The position numbers were made by a program, and so were the translations under genes. Positions 16,291-22,468 of a stretch of DNA of 44,519 bases are shown here, piece after piece; within the stretch, counting starts at the first letter, position 1, and every line of letters starts with the position of its first letter. The notes beneath the pieces are model-generated. The model had not been told where the DNA came from. It worked only from the letters and a program-made list of their open reading frames with translations, and ran no database searches. This DNA is from a virus, in IMG/VR virus record IMGVR_UViG_3300030943_000045, positions 1 to 44,519 of that record; one strand, written 5' to 3'.

Positions 16291-16510
16291 CGGACCGCTC
16301 TCGAGCTCTGAGTTGACGGAAGAGCTCAAGGCGGCGGAGAAGGCCGGCGCCGCCCTGGGGGCGCAGCAGATGGAGGCCGAGCTTCGGCCGAGGATCGAGG
16401 CCTGGAAGGACGCCTGCAAGTGGATCGCCGCCGGCGGGATCGCCGCAGGCTGCTCGGCGGCCGTCTTCGCCTTCATTGAGGGCTTCAAGATCGGTGCAAC
16501 GGCAAAATAG
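16139..16510 (+). CDS. Embedded lipoprotein, o-spanin-like (Rz1-like)
   Basis: 123 residues from ATG 16139, read in a different frame inside the preceding gene. A positively charged start (MNRKRK) precedes a hydrophobic segment ending in the lipobox LTAC (Cys ~21). A Pro/Thr-rich linker follows (TTPAPTSTPKSTPTLAPVPT), the hallmark of Rz1. Oddly it continues with a helix and a second hydrophobic segment near the C-terminus (WIAAGGIAAGCSAAVFAFIE), absent from classical Rz1. It may therefore be a fused or unimolecular variant. GGAGG at ~16124 is weakly placed. Confidence 0.6.
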   Translation: MNRKRKLIFWLMILSIALTACQTTPAPTSTPKSTPTLAPVPTPYSSATEDDGPLSSSELTEELKAAEKAGAALGAQQMEAELRPRIEAWKDACKWIAAGGIAAGCSAAVFAFIEGFKIGATAK

Positions 16511-16518
16511 GGGAGGGG

Positions 16519-16749
16519 CTACCCTTCGGTTTCCTTCCGGATCTCCGCGGGAGTCGCTTCTTTGGTGAGGATCCGGAGGAGGGCCCAGGCGGACCAAGGC
16601 ATTCGTCGCCGGTTGTCCGCGTCCTTCGATGCCGTCCACTTTCTGACGGTTCGAGCCTCGACGCCAAGCAGGGCCGCGGCGGCGGATCCGGTCAGATCAT
16701 GAGAACGAAGGAAATCCCGCAGCTCCTCGGGCTTGGGGATATCATACAT
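16519..16749 (-). CDS. Small helix-turn-helix DNA-binding protein (XRE/Cro-like)
   Basis: 76 residues. The segment LTGSAAAALLGVEARTVRKW (~19-38) is a canonical helix-turn-helix with a Trp after the recognition helix. A short basic tail follows. It overlaps the next upstream leftward gene by eight bases, forming an operon fed by the promoter at 17390-17418. It could control lysis/late transcription or integration from its place between lysis and integrase. The stop lies eight bases after the convergent lipoprotein stop, leaving no room for a separate terminator. Confidence 0.65.
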   Translation of the reverse strand: MYDIPKPEELRDFLRSHDLTGSAAAALLGVEARTVRKWTASKDADNRRRMPWSAWALLRILTKEATPAEIRKETEG

Positions 16750-16954
16750 AGGTAGCCTCAGCTACGGCTTCGATGATCGTGACCTGTTCTCGGATTTCCT
16801 CTCCGCTTGTGTCATAGAGCCCGAGCTGAGCTGAGAACTCGAGATAATGGAATCCGGCCGCGAGGATCTTTTCCCTCACGGCCTTTTTTTTAGCCTCGAC
16901 GGCTTCGGCTGGGAAGCGTACCCCGTGATCGCTTGACCGAATAATGAAACGCAT
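16742..16954 (-). CDS. Hypothetical small protein
   Basis: 70 residues, with a charged helix (EAVEAKKKAVREKILAAGFH) and a beta C-terminus. A leftward ribosome-binding site (GAGGAAT upstream of the ATG at 16954) supports the start. It overlaps the downstream HTH gene by eight bases. No family recognised; same operon as the 17013-17321 gene. Confidence 0.5.
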   Translation of the reverse strand: MRFIIRSSDHGVRFPAEAVEAKKKAVREKILAAGFHYLEFSAQLGLYDTSGEEIREQVTIIEAVAEATYV

Positions 16955-17012
16955 ATTCCTCCTCGTTCTACGCGCGCGCCGGAAGGGGGCCCCTCGCGGG
17001 GCCCCGGGCGGG

Positions 17013-17321
17013 TTACACGAACCGGACTTCCTTGTCGATCGTGATCATTACCGACTCTTGCGAGAGCTCGGTCTTGATCCGCTCAGCCAGGGCCAAGATC
17101 AGGGCCTCGTCCGGCTCGTTGGCGAAGGCTTCGATCTGATAGATCGTCTCTTCGATGAGCTCGCCGGAATCGGCTTTGTAGCCGCCCGTACCGACCGTCT
17201 CGGTGTAGCCGCCGAAGGCATTGGCCAGAGTGGCCTTGACTTCGGACCGGATGGCATCGACCTTGGCGGCCGGAGCGATCCGGTTGTAGATGGTCGTCGG
17301 AACGGTGATCGCGTAGAACAT
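17013..17321 (-). CDS. Hypothetical protein, FGG-motif small protein
   Basis: 102 residues from the third of three close ATGs. GGAG immediately before ATG-TTT gives the best spacing to the ATG at 17321; the 17333 and 17327 starts are alternatives. A central conserved-looking turn is FGGYTETVGTGGYKADSGEL, followed by IEETIYQIEAFANEPDEALI. Small proteins with an FGG-T ... G-w/y ... G-l-E pattern occur on plasmids and phages and have no agreed function. It is the first gene of the leftward operon driven by the promoter at 17390-17418. Confidence 0.55.
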   Translation of the reverse strand: MFYAITVPTTIYNRIAPAAKVDAIRSEVKATLANAFGGYTETVGTGGYKADSGELIEETIYQIEAFANEPDEALILALAERIKTELSQESVMITIDKEVRFV

Positions 17322-17389
17322 AAACATCTCCATTCGGAGGGATTAGCCATGCCATACGGCCGGCCGTTCAGCTCGCAACTGATAAAGAG

Positions 17390-17418
17390 AGTATAGGCCC
17401 ATTGGGCCTAAATGTCAA
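17390..17418 (-). promoter_or_regulatory. Near-consensus leftward promoter with palindromic operator in the spacer
   Basis: On the minus strand TTGACA (17418-17413) and TATACT (17395-17390) are separated by exactly 17 bases. The spacer is almost entirely the palindrome TAGGCCCA-T-TGGGCCTA (17394-17410). Such an arrangement is expected for a repressor-controlled promoter. It drives the three genes at 16519-17321. Confidence 0.75.
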
Positions 17419-17617
17419 GAGGTATTTCGATGGAATCGAGAAGATCCTCCATCGCTCGGATCGCCCCGGGGCCGCGCAGGTCGATTAGGACCAGGCCGGA
17501 GAGGCCGAGGGAGCCCACCTTGTCCGCGAGGACCGCCGCGGGTATCATGTAGACCATGCCCTGGATTCGGCGCGGATCGGCGGCGCGCTTCAGGCGTTCG
17601 GTGCCTGGGACAATCAA
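17408..17617 (-). CDS. Doubtful small ORF upstream of the leftward promoter
   Basis: A 69-codon frame with a TTG start at 17617 and no visible ribosome-binding site; an in-frame stop lies five codons upstream. The protein would contain LADKVGSLGLSGLVLIDLRG. The -35 box of the leftward promoter lies inside its last codons. It could be a remnant or a chance frame in GC-rich DNA. No family recognised. Confidence 0.2.
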   Translation of the reverse strand: MIVPGTERLKRAADPRRIQGMVYMIPAAVLADKVGSLGLSGLVLIDLRGPGAIRAMEDLLDSIEIPLDI

Positions 17618-17838
17618 ATCCGATCGGATTCAAAACGATCATGAACCGACAAGCATGATGACGCATGCGAAACTGAAATGCGTTACAGTGAAACAAAATA
17701 TAAATCACCCTTAAGCGAAGATAGCTTTCGCGATAGCAATTGCCGCTAATTCATACGCCGGGAAGATTTTTTAATTCTTCCCGGCGTATTTATTTACATG
17801 ACAGCCTAAAAAAACGGATCCAATATCGGATTCAAAAC
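17617..17838. other. Candidate attP / integrase-binding region (non-coding)
   Basis: About 220 bases without a supported gene, just upstream of the integrase. It has a perfect 14-base palindrome AATCCGATCGGATT (17617-17630) and a 14-base direct repeat ATCGGATTCAAAAC at 17623-17636 and 17825-17838, 202 bases apart. A strong hairpin lies between them. Direct repeats bracketing a core next to int are typical of integrase arm sites. The core and host attB cannot be determined from this sequence alone. Confidence 0.4.
17753..17789. terminator. Strong 14-bp hairpin, bidirectional terminator candidate
   Basis: Arms 17753-17766 and 17776-17789 (core TACGCCGGGAAGA / TCTTCCCGGCGTA) pair perfectly around a nine-base T/A-rich loop, with a T-rich stretch on the right. 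It would insulate int from transcription entering from either side. It may also lie within attP and derive from a host terminator. Confidence 0.6.
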
Positions 17839-17840
17839 CC

Positions 17841-17869
17841 TTGACCGGACCGGTTTCTCGGTCCAAAAT
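17841..17869 (+). promoter_or_regulatory. Candidate integrase promoter with inverted repeat
   Basis: TTGACC (17841-17846) and CAAAAT (17864-17869) have a 17-base spacing. The spacer carries the inverted repeat GGACCG-gtttct-CGGTCC (17847-17864). Predicted transcription would begin almost at the integrase ATG (17877), which has no ribosome-binding site, so a leaderless message is possible. Confidence 0.4.
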
Positions 17870-17876
17870 CCTGATC

Positions 17877-19073
17877 ATGCCACGCCCGCGGAAGACGATT
17901 CGAGCCCGAATCCGCCCCTCTGGCCTCTATCAGGTCTCCTTCCCGGAGGACCCTGGACACTGGCATTCGTCTGGACAGGACAACGAGCATGATGCCCTCG
18001 CCTGGGCACGCCGGAAGCGTGGCGAGATCCTGGCGCCTACGCCCATCCTGTTCAAGGACGCGGCCCGAGGCTTCTTCGATGATGATGGATCCTGGGCACG
18101 GCGCCAGGCCGGCCGCGGCCGAACGTTCTCGATCGAATACCTTCCGCAGATGCGCGGGCGCTTGAAGAATTACCTGGTCAAGGAATGGGGCGAAACTCCG
18201 ATCCGACAGATCACCCGCCGGGCCTTCGACGACTGGGTGATAGCTATTCCCAAGATCAAGAATTCCACCAAGAACAAGATCGTCGACGCCGCCCTTATCA
18301 TGTTCCGAGAGTGGACCGACCTGGGCCTTCTCCCTGCCTCGCCGCTTGATGGCCTAACCCACCTTACTCCGTCAGATTTTGAGGCCCGGACGATCTTCAC
18401 CCAGGACGAACTCAAGACCATGTTTCCGACCGACCGTTCCGAACTCGAGCGGATCTGGGTGGATCAGGGAAAGGCCCACCGTGAGCACAGCCAGCTCTGG
18501 ATCTCCTTCTTCATCGCTCTGAAGGATACCGGAGCCCGCCCGGCCGAGCTGCTTGCCCTGAGTTGGGGAGACTGGCGTCCGGAGGAGTGCGGCTTCCCGA
18601 TCCACAAGGCCGCCGAGAACAGGACCGGCCGGATCAAGCCCAGCACGAAAACCGGGAGCCGGAAGCCGGCCTTCCTCTCGGCTCGTGGCGTCCAGGAGCT
18701 GATGCTCTGGGGCGCGGTATCGGAGCACGCGGAGCCGAAGGATTTGATCTGGAGCTTCGACGGACGCCTACCAGTGCACACCGAATCTGCCGCGAAACAT
18801 TTCCGATCTGTCTGCAAGCGCGCGACCATCAATCGCGGGAAGCGCACTCCCTACTGTTTGCGGCATACGTTTGCGACGGCAGCTATCGAAGCGATGCCAC
18901 TGCCGGCTGTTCAAGCTCTCCTCGGGCACTCTGCGAAGTCGATGACGGCTCTCACTTCATATTTCCATCCGACCGACGCGATGATTATGAAGATGGGAGA
19001 AGGTATGAGGGAAATGCTTGAGAAAAGAGTGTGGGGAAAAACCGAACATAAATCAAAAAAGGAGGACAAATAG
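17877..19073 (+). CDS. int: Tyrosine recombinase, phage integrase
   Basis: 398 residues from the ATG at 17877; the longer TTG frame begins inside a probable -35 box. The catalytic domain shows the first Arg in TGARPAELLALSW (~221), a Lys-bearing beta hairpin (STKTGSRKPAFLS), YCLRHTFAT (the usual His of H-x-x-R is Tyr, Arg ~329), LLGHS (~350), and the nucleophile Tyr in TSYFHP (~362). The N-terminal part contains an arm-binding/SAM-like region (RFLIEYL-type helices around 90-160). It catalyses integration and excision at attP/attB, showing a temperate lifestyle. The His-to-Tyr change occurs in other integrases and need not inactivate it. Confidence 0.9.
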   Translation: MPRPRKTIRARIRPSGLYQVSFPEDPGHWHSSGQDNEHDALAWARRKRGEILAPTPILFKDAARGFFDDDGSWARRQAGRGRTFSIEYLPQMRGRLKNYLVKEWGETPIRQITRRAFDDWVIAIPKIKNSTKNKIVDAALIMFREWTDLGLLPASPLDGLTHLTPSDFEARTIFTQDELKTMFPTDRSELERIWVDQGKAHREHSQLWISFFIALKDTGARPAELLALSWGDWRPEECGFPIHKAAENRTGRIKPSTKTGSRKPAFLSARGVQELMLWGAVSEHAEPKDLIWSFDGRLPVHTESAAKHFRSVCKRATINRGKRTPYCLRHTFATAAIEAMPLPAVQALLGHSAKSMTALTSYFHPTDAMIMKMGEGMREMLEKRVWGKTEHKSKKEDK

Positions 19074-19100
19074 ATTTCTTAAGAAAATAAAATATTTGCT

Positions 19101-19829
19101 ACGAAGCTTGTCGTATAAAAGTAGTTAGGCGCAATACTTGATAATTTTTAAAAGGAGAAGCCATGCGTAAACGATATGAAAAAATGTTCTCGAAGGAGTA
19201 TAAATCATTTTTCAAAAACTATAGAATAAGGAAACATAAAAAATATTCTTTAAAGGACTACTTTCGAGATAATCATATTTGCTTTCAATTATGGGGCAAA
19301 ATGAGTTCATGCGATGGTGTTCGCAGTTATGGGTGGGGTCACAAAAAAAACGATCTACTAGTTTGTACTGACGATAATTTCTCTAGAAAAGAAGTTAAAG
19401 CTCTTAAAAGATTTGCGTTTTCTATAAAAAAAGAACTTTTTATATGTTTTTCATGGACTCCAAAAGGTATACCAGAAGTAGTACTTACATTTATAATTGA
19501 AAAATTAACTGAGTTAATTATACAGAAAATGTTTGACTACTTAAAACAAGATTTCAATGAAATATGTGTTGTTAATGAAGAATCAAAACTTAATATTGAT
19601 TTTATAAAAAAAGATAATCAAATTATCCGATTTGAAATAGATTCATTTAAAGAACATGATATCGAATTATTTAAACAGATAATAAATCAAAAACACTCTT
19701 CACAAAAGTTAAAAATATACAATGATAAAGGTATTTATGAAAAAGAACATTCTGTAGGATTACTTGTTAATATCGGATTATAATTACTCTTAATCAAGTA
19801 CTGCGCCTAACACCCGGTACAAGCTTCGT
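19101..19829. mobile_element. Integron-cassette-like AT-rich insertion bounded by inverted repeats
   Basis: The gene at 19163-19783 is bracketed by GTTAGGCGCAATACTTGAT (19124-19142) and its inverse ATCAAGTACTGCGCCTAAC (19793-19811), 18 of 19 matching. Farther out are ACGAAGCTTGT (19101-19111) and ACAAGCTTCGT (19819-19829), also inverted. GTTAGGC and GCCTAAC fit the R' (GTTRRRY) and R'' (RYYYAAC) core sites of integron attC elements. The interior is very AT-rich against the GC-rich phage. No IntI or transposase is present. Confidence 0.55.
19163..19783 (+). CDS. AT-rich cargo gene of unknown function
   Basis: 206 residues, Lys/Phe/Ile-rich, with base composition completely unlike the flanking integrase gene. 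The start has a clear AAAAGGAG ribosome-binding site. The protein has a basic N-terminal third (KSFFKNYRIRKHKKYSLKDY) and a charged alpha/beta remainder (IEKLTELIIQKMFDYLKQDF), without a signal peptide. It is the single gene inside the cassette-like element. Cassette genes of integrons are often orphan proteins with toxin, antitoxin or defence roles, but no motif here supports a choice. Confidence 0.6.
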   Translation: MRKRYEKMFSKEYKSFFKNYRIRKHKKYSLKDYFRDNHICFQLWGKMSSCDGVRSYGWGHKKNDLLVCTDDNFSRKEVKALKRFAFSIKKELFICFSWTPKGIPEVVLTFIIEKLTELIIQKMFDYLKQDFNEICVVNEESKLNIDFIKKDNQIIRFEIDSFKEHDIELFKQIINQKHSSQKLKIYNDKGIYEKEHSVGLLVNIGL

Positions 19830-19972
19830 CGCTCACATGTTCGCTCCTCGGTCCAGATTTTTTTCGAGTACAAAAAAATCTGGACACATTCTGCGCATTT
19901 TCTCAAAAATGCTTCGCATAACATTTTTACAGGCCTTCGGCCGCAGAACGTCGTGTGCCGGAAACGTTGTAC
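19805..19972 (+). repeat. Degenerate attC-like recombination site
   Basis: It begins with GCCTAAC (R'') and CCCGGTACA, and ends with TGTGCCGG and GTTGTAC, which can pair as the imperfect arms of a folded attC. Inside are a 12-bp T/A hairpin (19853-19864 with 19872-19883) and a GGCC-TTC-GGCC turn near 19932. At 168 bases it is long for an attC and its R' departs from GTTRRRY. Confidence 0.4.
19853..19883. terminator. 12-bp hairpin with T/A tracts
   Basis: CCAGATTTTTTT and AAAAAAATCTGG pair perfectly around CGAGTAC. It could terminate transcription in both directions, downstream of the cassette gene at 19163. A third partial copy (AAATCTGGAC) follows at about 19979. Confidence 0.5.
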
Positions 19973-19993
19973 GACATTTAAATCTGGACAATT

Positions 19994-20026
19994 AAGAATG
20001 CACCACCTCTTGTGGCGCATTTTGTC
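19994..20026 (+). terminator. Hairpin with T-run
   Basis: AATGCACCAC and GTGGCGCATT pair with one mismatch around CTCTT, followed by TTTTG. This is a probable factor-independent terminator before the next AT-rich gene. Confidence 0.45.
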
Positions 20027-20119
20027 TATCACTTTTCTTTTTTTGGGTACGTGATTCTTTATATGAAAAATAAATATCTATTTTTTGATTTCACACAATT
20101 AATGCAGTATAATATTTTC

Positions 20120-20587
20120 ATGAAACATTCCTTAATCAAATCTATCATTTGTTTTATTTTATTTTCTGTAATACTTAGTAGCTGCTCAATATTTTATTCC
20201 CATACAATTTCCAATGTATCGGGTTGGGATGTTACAGTTATTGTAGATGGTGTAGAAGCATTTATTCCATCACAAAATGAAGCTTCATTTGAAAATAAAA
20301 ACGGAATAACTTTTTCATTTACAGCATCAAGCATTTATGCAAAAATACGACTAGAGGAATGCAATGGTGATTACTGCTTTTTCGATGACATAGATGGTAT
20401 ATATTCTGGTACTCATGAAGACGCTGTTCATGTTTCATCCTTCACAGTAACAAGTTCTTCAAATACCGGTGGTTCATATAATCCAACTGGGGCATCAGTT
20501 CAATGTAGAGCGTATACCCAAGAAGGTACTCGCTGTAAACGGAAAACAACAAATAAAAATGGATATTGCTGGCAACATCAACCTTAA
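20120..20587 (+). CDS. Lipoprotein with C-terminal Cys/His zinc-like motif
   Basis: 155 residues from ATG 20120; the longer upstream frame has no signal peptide. A basic-hydrophobic N-terminus ends in the lipobox LSSC (Cys ~22), so it should be exported and lipid-anchored. The middle is beta-rich. The C-terminus (CRAYTQEGTRCKRKTTNKNG then YC-QH) gives C-x8-C-x9-C-x2-H, a short motif often appended to bacterial and phage proteins as C-a-TKKG-C-RK...YCWQH. It lies in the AT-rich cargo block and may alter the lysogen surface (lysogenic conversion). The role is inferred. Confidence 0.65.
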   Translation: MKHSLIKSIICFILFSVILSSCSIFYSHTISNVSGWDVTVIVDGVEAFIPSQNEASFENKNGITFSFTASSIYAKIRLEECNGDYCFFDDIDGIYSGTHEDAVHVSSFTVTSSSNTGGSYNPTGASVQCRAYTQEGTRCKRKTTNKNGYCWQHQP

Positions 20588-20742
20588 TTTCCTCAAGACT
20601 AAAAGCGATTTATTCATTCAATCTCAATTAAGTTGTATTTTAGTATTATTTCTATGTACTAGTCATAATATTTTTTAGTAAACATGGGCTCCGCGCGCCA
20701 TCCATGGCTTGCGGCTTCGACGCAGAAAAAACGTCGTACAAG

Positions 20743-20788
20743 ACCCGGTACAGTTCTTCGTCGCTCGTCTTCGGCTCGCTCCTCAGCC
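20743..20788 (+). repeat. Second copy of the attC-like left arm
   Basis: ACCCGGTACA...CTTCGTCGCTC...CGCTCCTC is shared with 19812-19854 at about four-fifths of positions. Upstream, ACGTCGTACAAG resembles the right arm of the first site. It follows the lipoprotein gene, as an attC follows each cassette gene. The core GTTRRRY/RYYYAAC boxes are not intact here. Confidence 0.4.
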
Positions 20789-20801
20789 CTCATCAAAACG
20801 C

Positions 20802-20863
20802 CCTTATCCGCGCCCATAGTATTCGAGAAGTGATGATTCCACTATGCGAGAACATGGATAAGG
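20802..20863. repeat. Imperfect cruciform between convergent cargo genes
   Basis: Outer arms CCTTATCC (20802-20809) and GGATAAGG (20856-20863) and inner arms CATAGT (20815-20820) and ACTATG (20841-20846) nest around a 20-base loop. It separates the rightward lipoprotein from the leftward genes and could act as a terminator or a recombination-site remnant. Confidence 0.45.
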
Positions 20864-20874
20864 CGAGAGAGTAA
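20851..20874. repeat. 24-base direct repeat, copy 1
   Basis: Matches 21410-21433 at 20 of 24 positions. Each copy lies at or just after the 3' end of a leftward exported-protein gene, suggesting that the two genes arrived as similar units or share a downstream element. Confidence 0.55.
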
Positions 20875-20898
20875 TAAATGATCTCCCTTCGTTCTTCT

Positions 20899-21333
20899 CT
20901 ACTTGCTTTCTTCTGTTGAGAATTGAATGCAAACAATGAATCGAACGAACTTATCCGTAGGTAAAGCTGTCGGGGTGTAATCTTTACCAGCATAACCGGC
21001 ACTAGCAGCAGCGATCAAACTAAGTGCCGTAACCGCTCCAGCAGATTTGCTTTTTGTAGTTAGTGAATCTGCATCAGCAGTAACTACTGTCCATGAAGCG
21101 AAAGATCTATTCGCCGCATAAATATTGAAATACTCGGACATTCTCTGCCCGGCCATCGTTGAATTAAATTCCTTATTGGGGAAAACAAATTCAAAGGTTG
21201 TAGTTCCATCTCCATTTTGAATGATACGGTTAGGCGTAGCTTTCGTGTAAATCGATGAAACAGTGTATTCGGGCTCAGTAGCGCAGCTTATGAGGATGAG
21301 AAGGAGACCGATTCCTAAAAGTAATTTCCTCAT
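20899..21333 (-). CDS. Small lipoprotein
   Basis: 144 residues. The N-terminus MRKLLLGIGLLLILISC is a textbook lipoprotein signal (Cys ~17). The mature part is Thr/Ala-rich with beta strands (DGTTTFEFVFPNKEFNSTM) and a hydrophobic Ala/Gly stretch (AVTALSLIAAASAGYAG) that could be a short membrane or packing segment. A leftward GAGGAT ribosome-binding site lies at its start. It sits in the AT-rich cargo block next to another exported protein and is a candidate lysogenic-conversion gene. Family not recognised. Confidence 0.7.
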   Translation of the reverse strand: MRKLLLGIGLLLILISCATEPEYTVSSIYTKATPNRIIQNGDGTTTFEFVFPNKEFNSTMAGQRMSEYFNIYAANRSFASWTVVTADADSLTTKSKSAGAVTALSLIAAASAGYAGKDYTPTALPTDKFVRFIVCIQFSTEESK

Positions 21334-21371
21334 GTTTTATCCTCCATTACTAGTATAGGTTAAAAAAACGT

Positions 21372-21390
21372 ATAGTAAAATGTTTACTAT
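21372..21390. promoter_or_regulatory. Perfect 8-bp inverted repeat upstream of the lipoprotein gene
   Basis: ATAGTAAA-ATG-TTTACTAT lies ~40 bases upstream of the leftward ATG at 21333. It could be an operator or terminator for the gene further upstream. Confidence 0.4.
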
Positions 21391-21409
21391 TGTTTACCTC
21401 CCATAAAGG

Positions 21410-21433
21410 AATATGGAAAAGGCGAGGGAGTAG
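21410..21433. repeat. 24-base direct repeat, copy 2
   Basis: Partner of 20851-20874 (20 of 24 identical). It lies directly after the stop of the leftward gene at 21436. Confidence 0.55.
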
Positions 21434-21435
21434 GG

Positions 21436-21861
21436 CTATTGTACTTGTTGCATCCCTTTGAATTTACTTTCGTTAGTTTCAGCTAGTACTTTATTTATTG
21501 CGTCAAAATAGACTCTCGCATTTTTCTTATCCATTGTTTTCATAAATGGCCCATATCCATTGTATGTAATATAGAAATACCCTGAAAATGCTCCTTCGTT
21601 TTGCAAAAATCCAACTAAGGTCCCGCTCGCCTTTAGCATAGAAAGAGAACCTAATAATGAAATCCCCGCTTGAATATTTCCAGAAACATAATCTTGTACT
21701 AGGAAAACATTATCGTCGAGGATTATTACATGTTGGTATACCTCTCCGATATCATAAAACCCACGAAACTGTTCAAATGGATCAATGGATGGAGAAGGTG
21801 ATTCTTGAGAAAAGCAAATCGAAGAAAAAAGAATGAAAAAGAGGATGAAGCTTTTCTTCAT
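21436..21861 (-). CDS. Exported protein with signal peptide
   Basis: 141 residues from ATG 21861, six bases after GGAG; the frame extends four codons further to 21873 but that start overlaps the ribosome-binding site. The N-terminus MKKSFILFFILFSSICFSQE is a cleavable signal peptide (cut near SQE). The mature domain is beta-rich, with DIGEVYQHVIILDDNVFLVQ and GYFYITYNGYGPFMKTMDKK. It is AT-rich cargo transcribed with the lipoprotein at 20899. Family unknown; a periplasmic or secreted role in the lysogen is an inference. Confidence 0.65.
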   Translation of the reverse strand: MKKSFILFFILFSSICFSQESPSPSIDPFEQFRGFYDIGEVYQHVIILDDNVFLVQDYVSGNIQAGISLLGSLSMLKASGTLVGFLQNEGAFSGYFYITYNGYGPFMKTMDKKNARVYFDAINKVLAETNESKFKGMQQVQ

Positions 21862-21873
21862 ATTACTCTCCAT

Positions 21874-21896
21874 AAACTATATTGCTATTATAGTTT
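21874..21896. promoter_or_regulatory. Inverted repeat between leftward cargo gene and repressor
   Basis: AAACTATA-7-TATAGTTT, followed on the plus strand by a T-run. It could terminate leftward repressor transcription or act as an operator for the exported protein gene. The interval to 21986 holds no gene. A short copy of TATATTGCTAT recurs near 21991. Confidence 0.4.
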
Positions 21897-21986
21897 TTCT
21901 TCGTTCAGAAAACGCGATTATTTTACAGGCCATTTTTCTTCTTTCGCCCCGGTCACGATTGGCCGGAAGATAATTTTCTATATCAA

Positions 21987-22400
21987 TTATATTGCTATCT
22001 GATGGGGCGGACTTTCCAGCGGTTTTTTATCTTCATCGGCCATCCATATTTTTATTGTATCGATCATCTTCTTCCGTCTCGAAGGCTCCATTTGTTGGAA
22101 CAATTCGCATACTAGCAATACATCCTCTCCCACTCCTGGAGGAGGTTCAACTCTCTGCCCTTGTTTTTTTGCCCATTCGAGAAGAAAGTGTTTACCTTTT
22201 TCTTTATCGCAAATCACTTCAACTGGATCGCCAAGGGCATACGCGATCGTTGTTGCATCATGAGAATTTATTATTGACTGCCTATTCTCATTGAACCAAG
22301 CATACACCTTCGATCGAGGTAGTTTGGTCTGTTGAATAAGATCTGCCGTCGTCCAGCCCTTTTGTTTTAGCCGAGAAACGACTCCCCCTAAAAAATCCAT
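21987..22400 (-). CDS. Phage repressor-like XRE-family regulator
   Basis: 137 residues from ATG 22400; in-frame ATGs at 22454 and 22466 would extend into the operator region and lack ribosome-binding sites. The helix-turn-helix is WTTADLIQQTKLPRSKVYAW (~16-35). The remainder is helical and charged, with a Pro-rich hinge (VEPPPGVGEDVLLV). Placed divergently from the early rightward operon, it is the probable lysogeny repressor. It lacks a LexA/CI-like peptidase domain, so induction would work by another route. AT-rich composition links it to the cargo block. Confidence 0.75.
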   Translation of the reverse strand: MDFLGGVVSRLKQKGWTTADLIQQTKLPRSKVYAWFNENRQSIINSHDATTIAYALGDPVEVICDKEKGKHFLLEWAKKQGQRVEPPPGVGEDVLLVCELFQQMEPSRRKKMIDTIKIWMADEDKKPLESPPHQIAI

Positions 22401-22421
22401 ATCAACAATATCGACAAAAGC

Positions 22422-22434
22422 AGACAAAAAGTCT
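22422..22434. promoter_or_regulatory. Operator candidate O1
   Basis: AGAC-AAAAA-GTCT, an inverted repeat touching the -35 of the early promoter. It shares the AGAC/GTCT half-site with the second repeat at 22469-22488, as expected for a set of operators bound by one repressor. Confidence 0.55.
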
Positions 22435-22462
22435 TGACAGATATACAAACGCATACCATAAT
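22434..22462 (+). promoter_or_regulatory. Early rightward promoter
   Basis: TTGACA (22434-22439), a 17-base spacer and CATAAT (22457-22462) form a near-consensus sigma-70 promoter. It points at the operon starting at 22501 and is flanked by inverted repeats on both sides. Confidence 0.8.
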
Positions 22463-22468
22463 CCATAA

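Noticed and set aside
19080-22400. Insertion sequence or transposon carrying a transposase
   Set aside because: The island has inverted repeats but no transposase-like gene, and no target-site duplication was found at the cassette ends.
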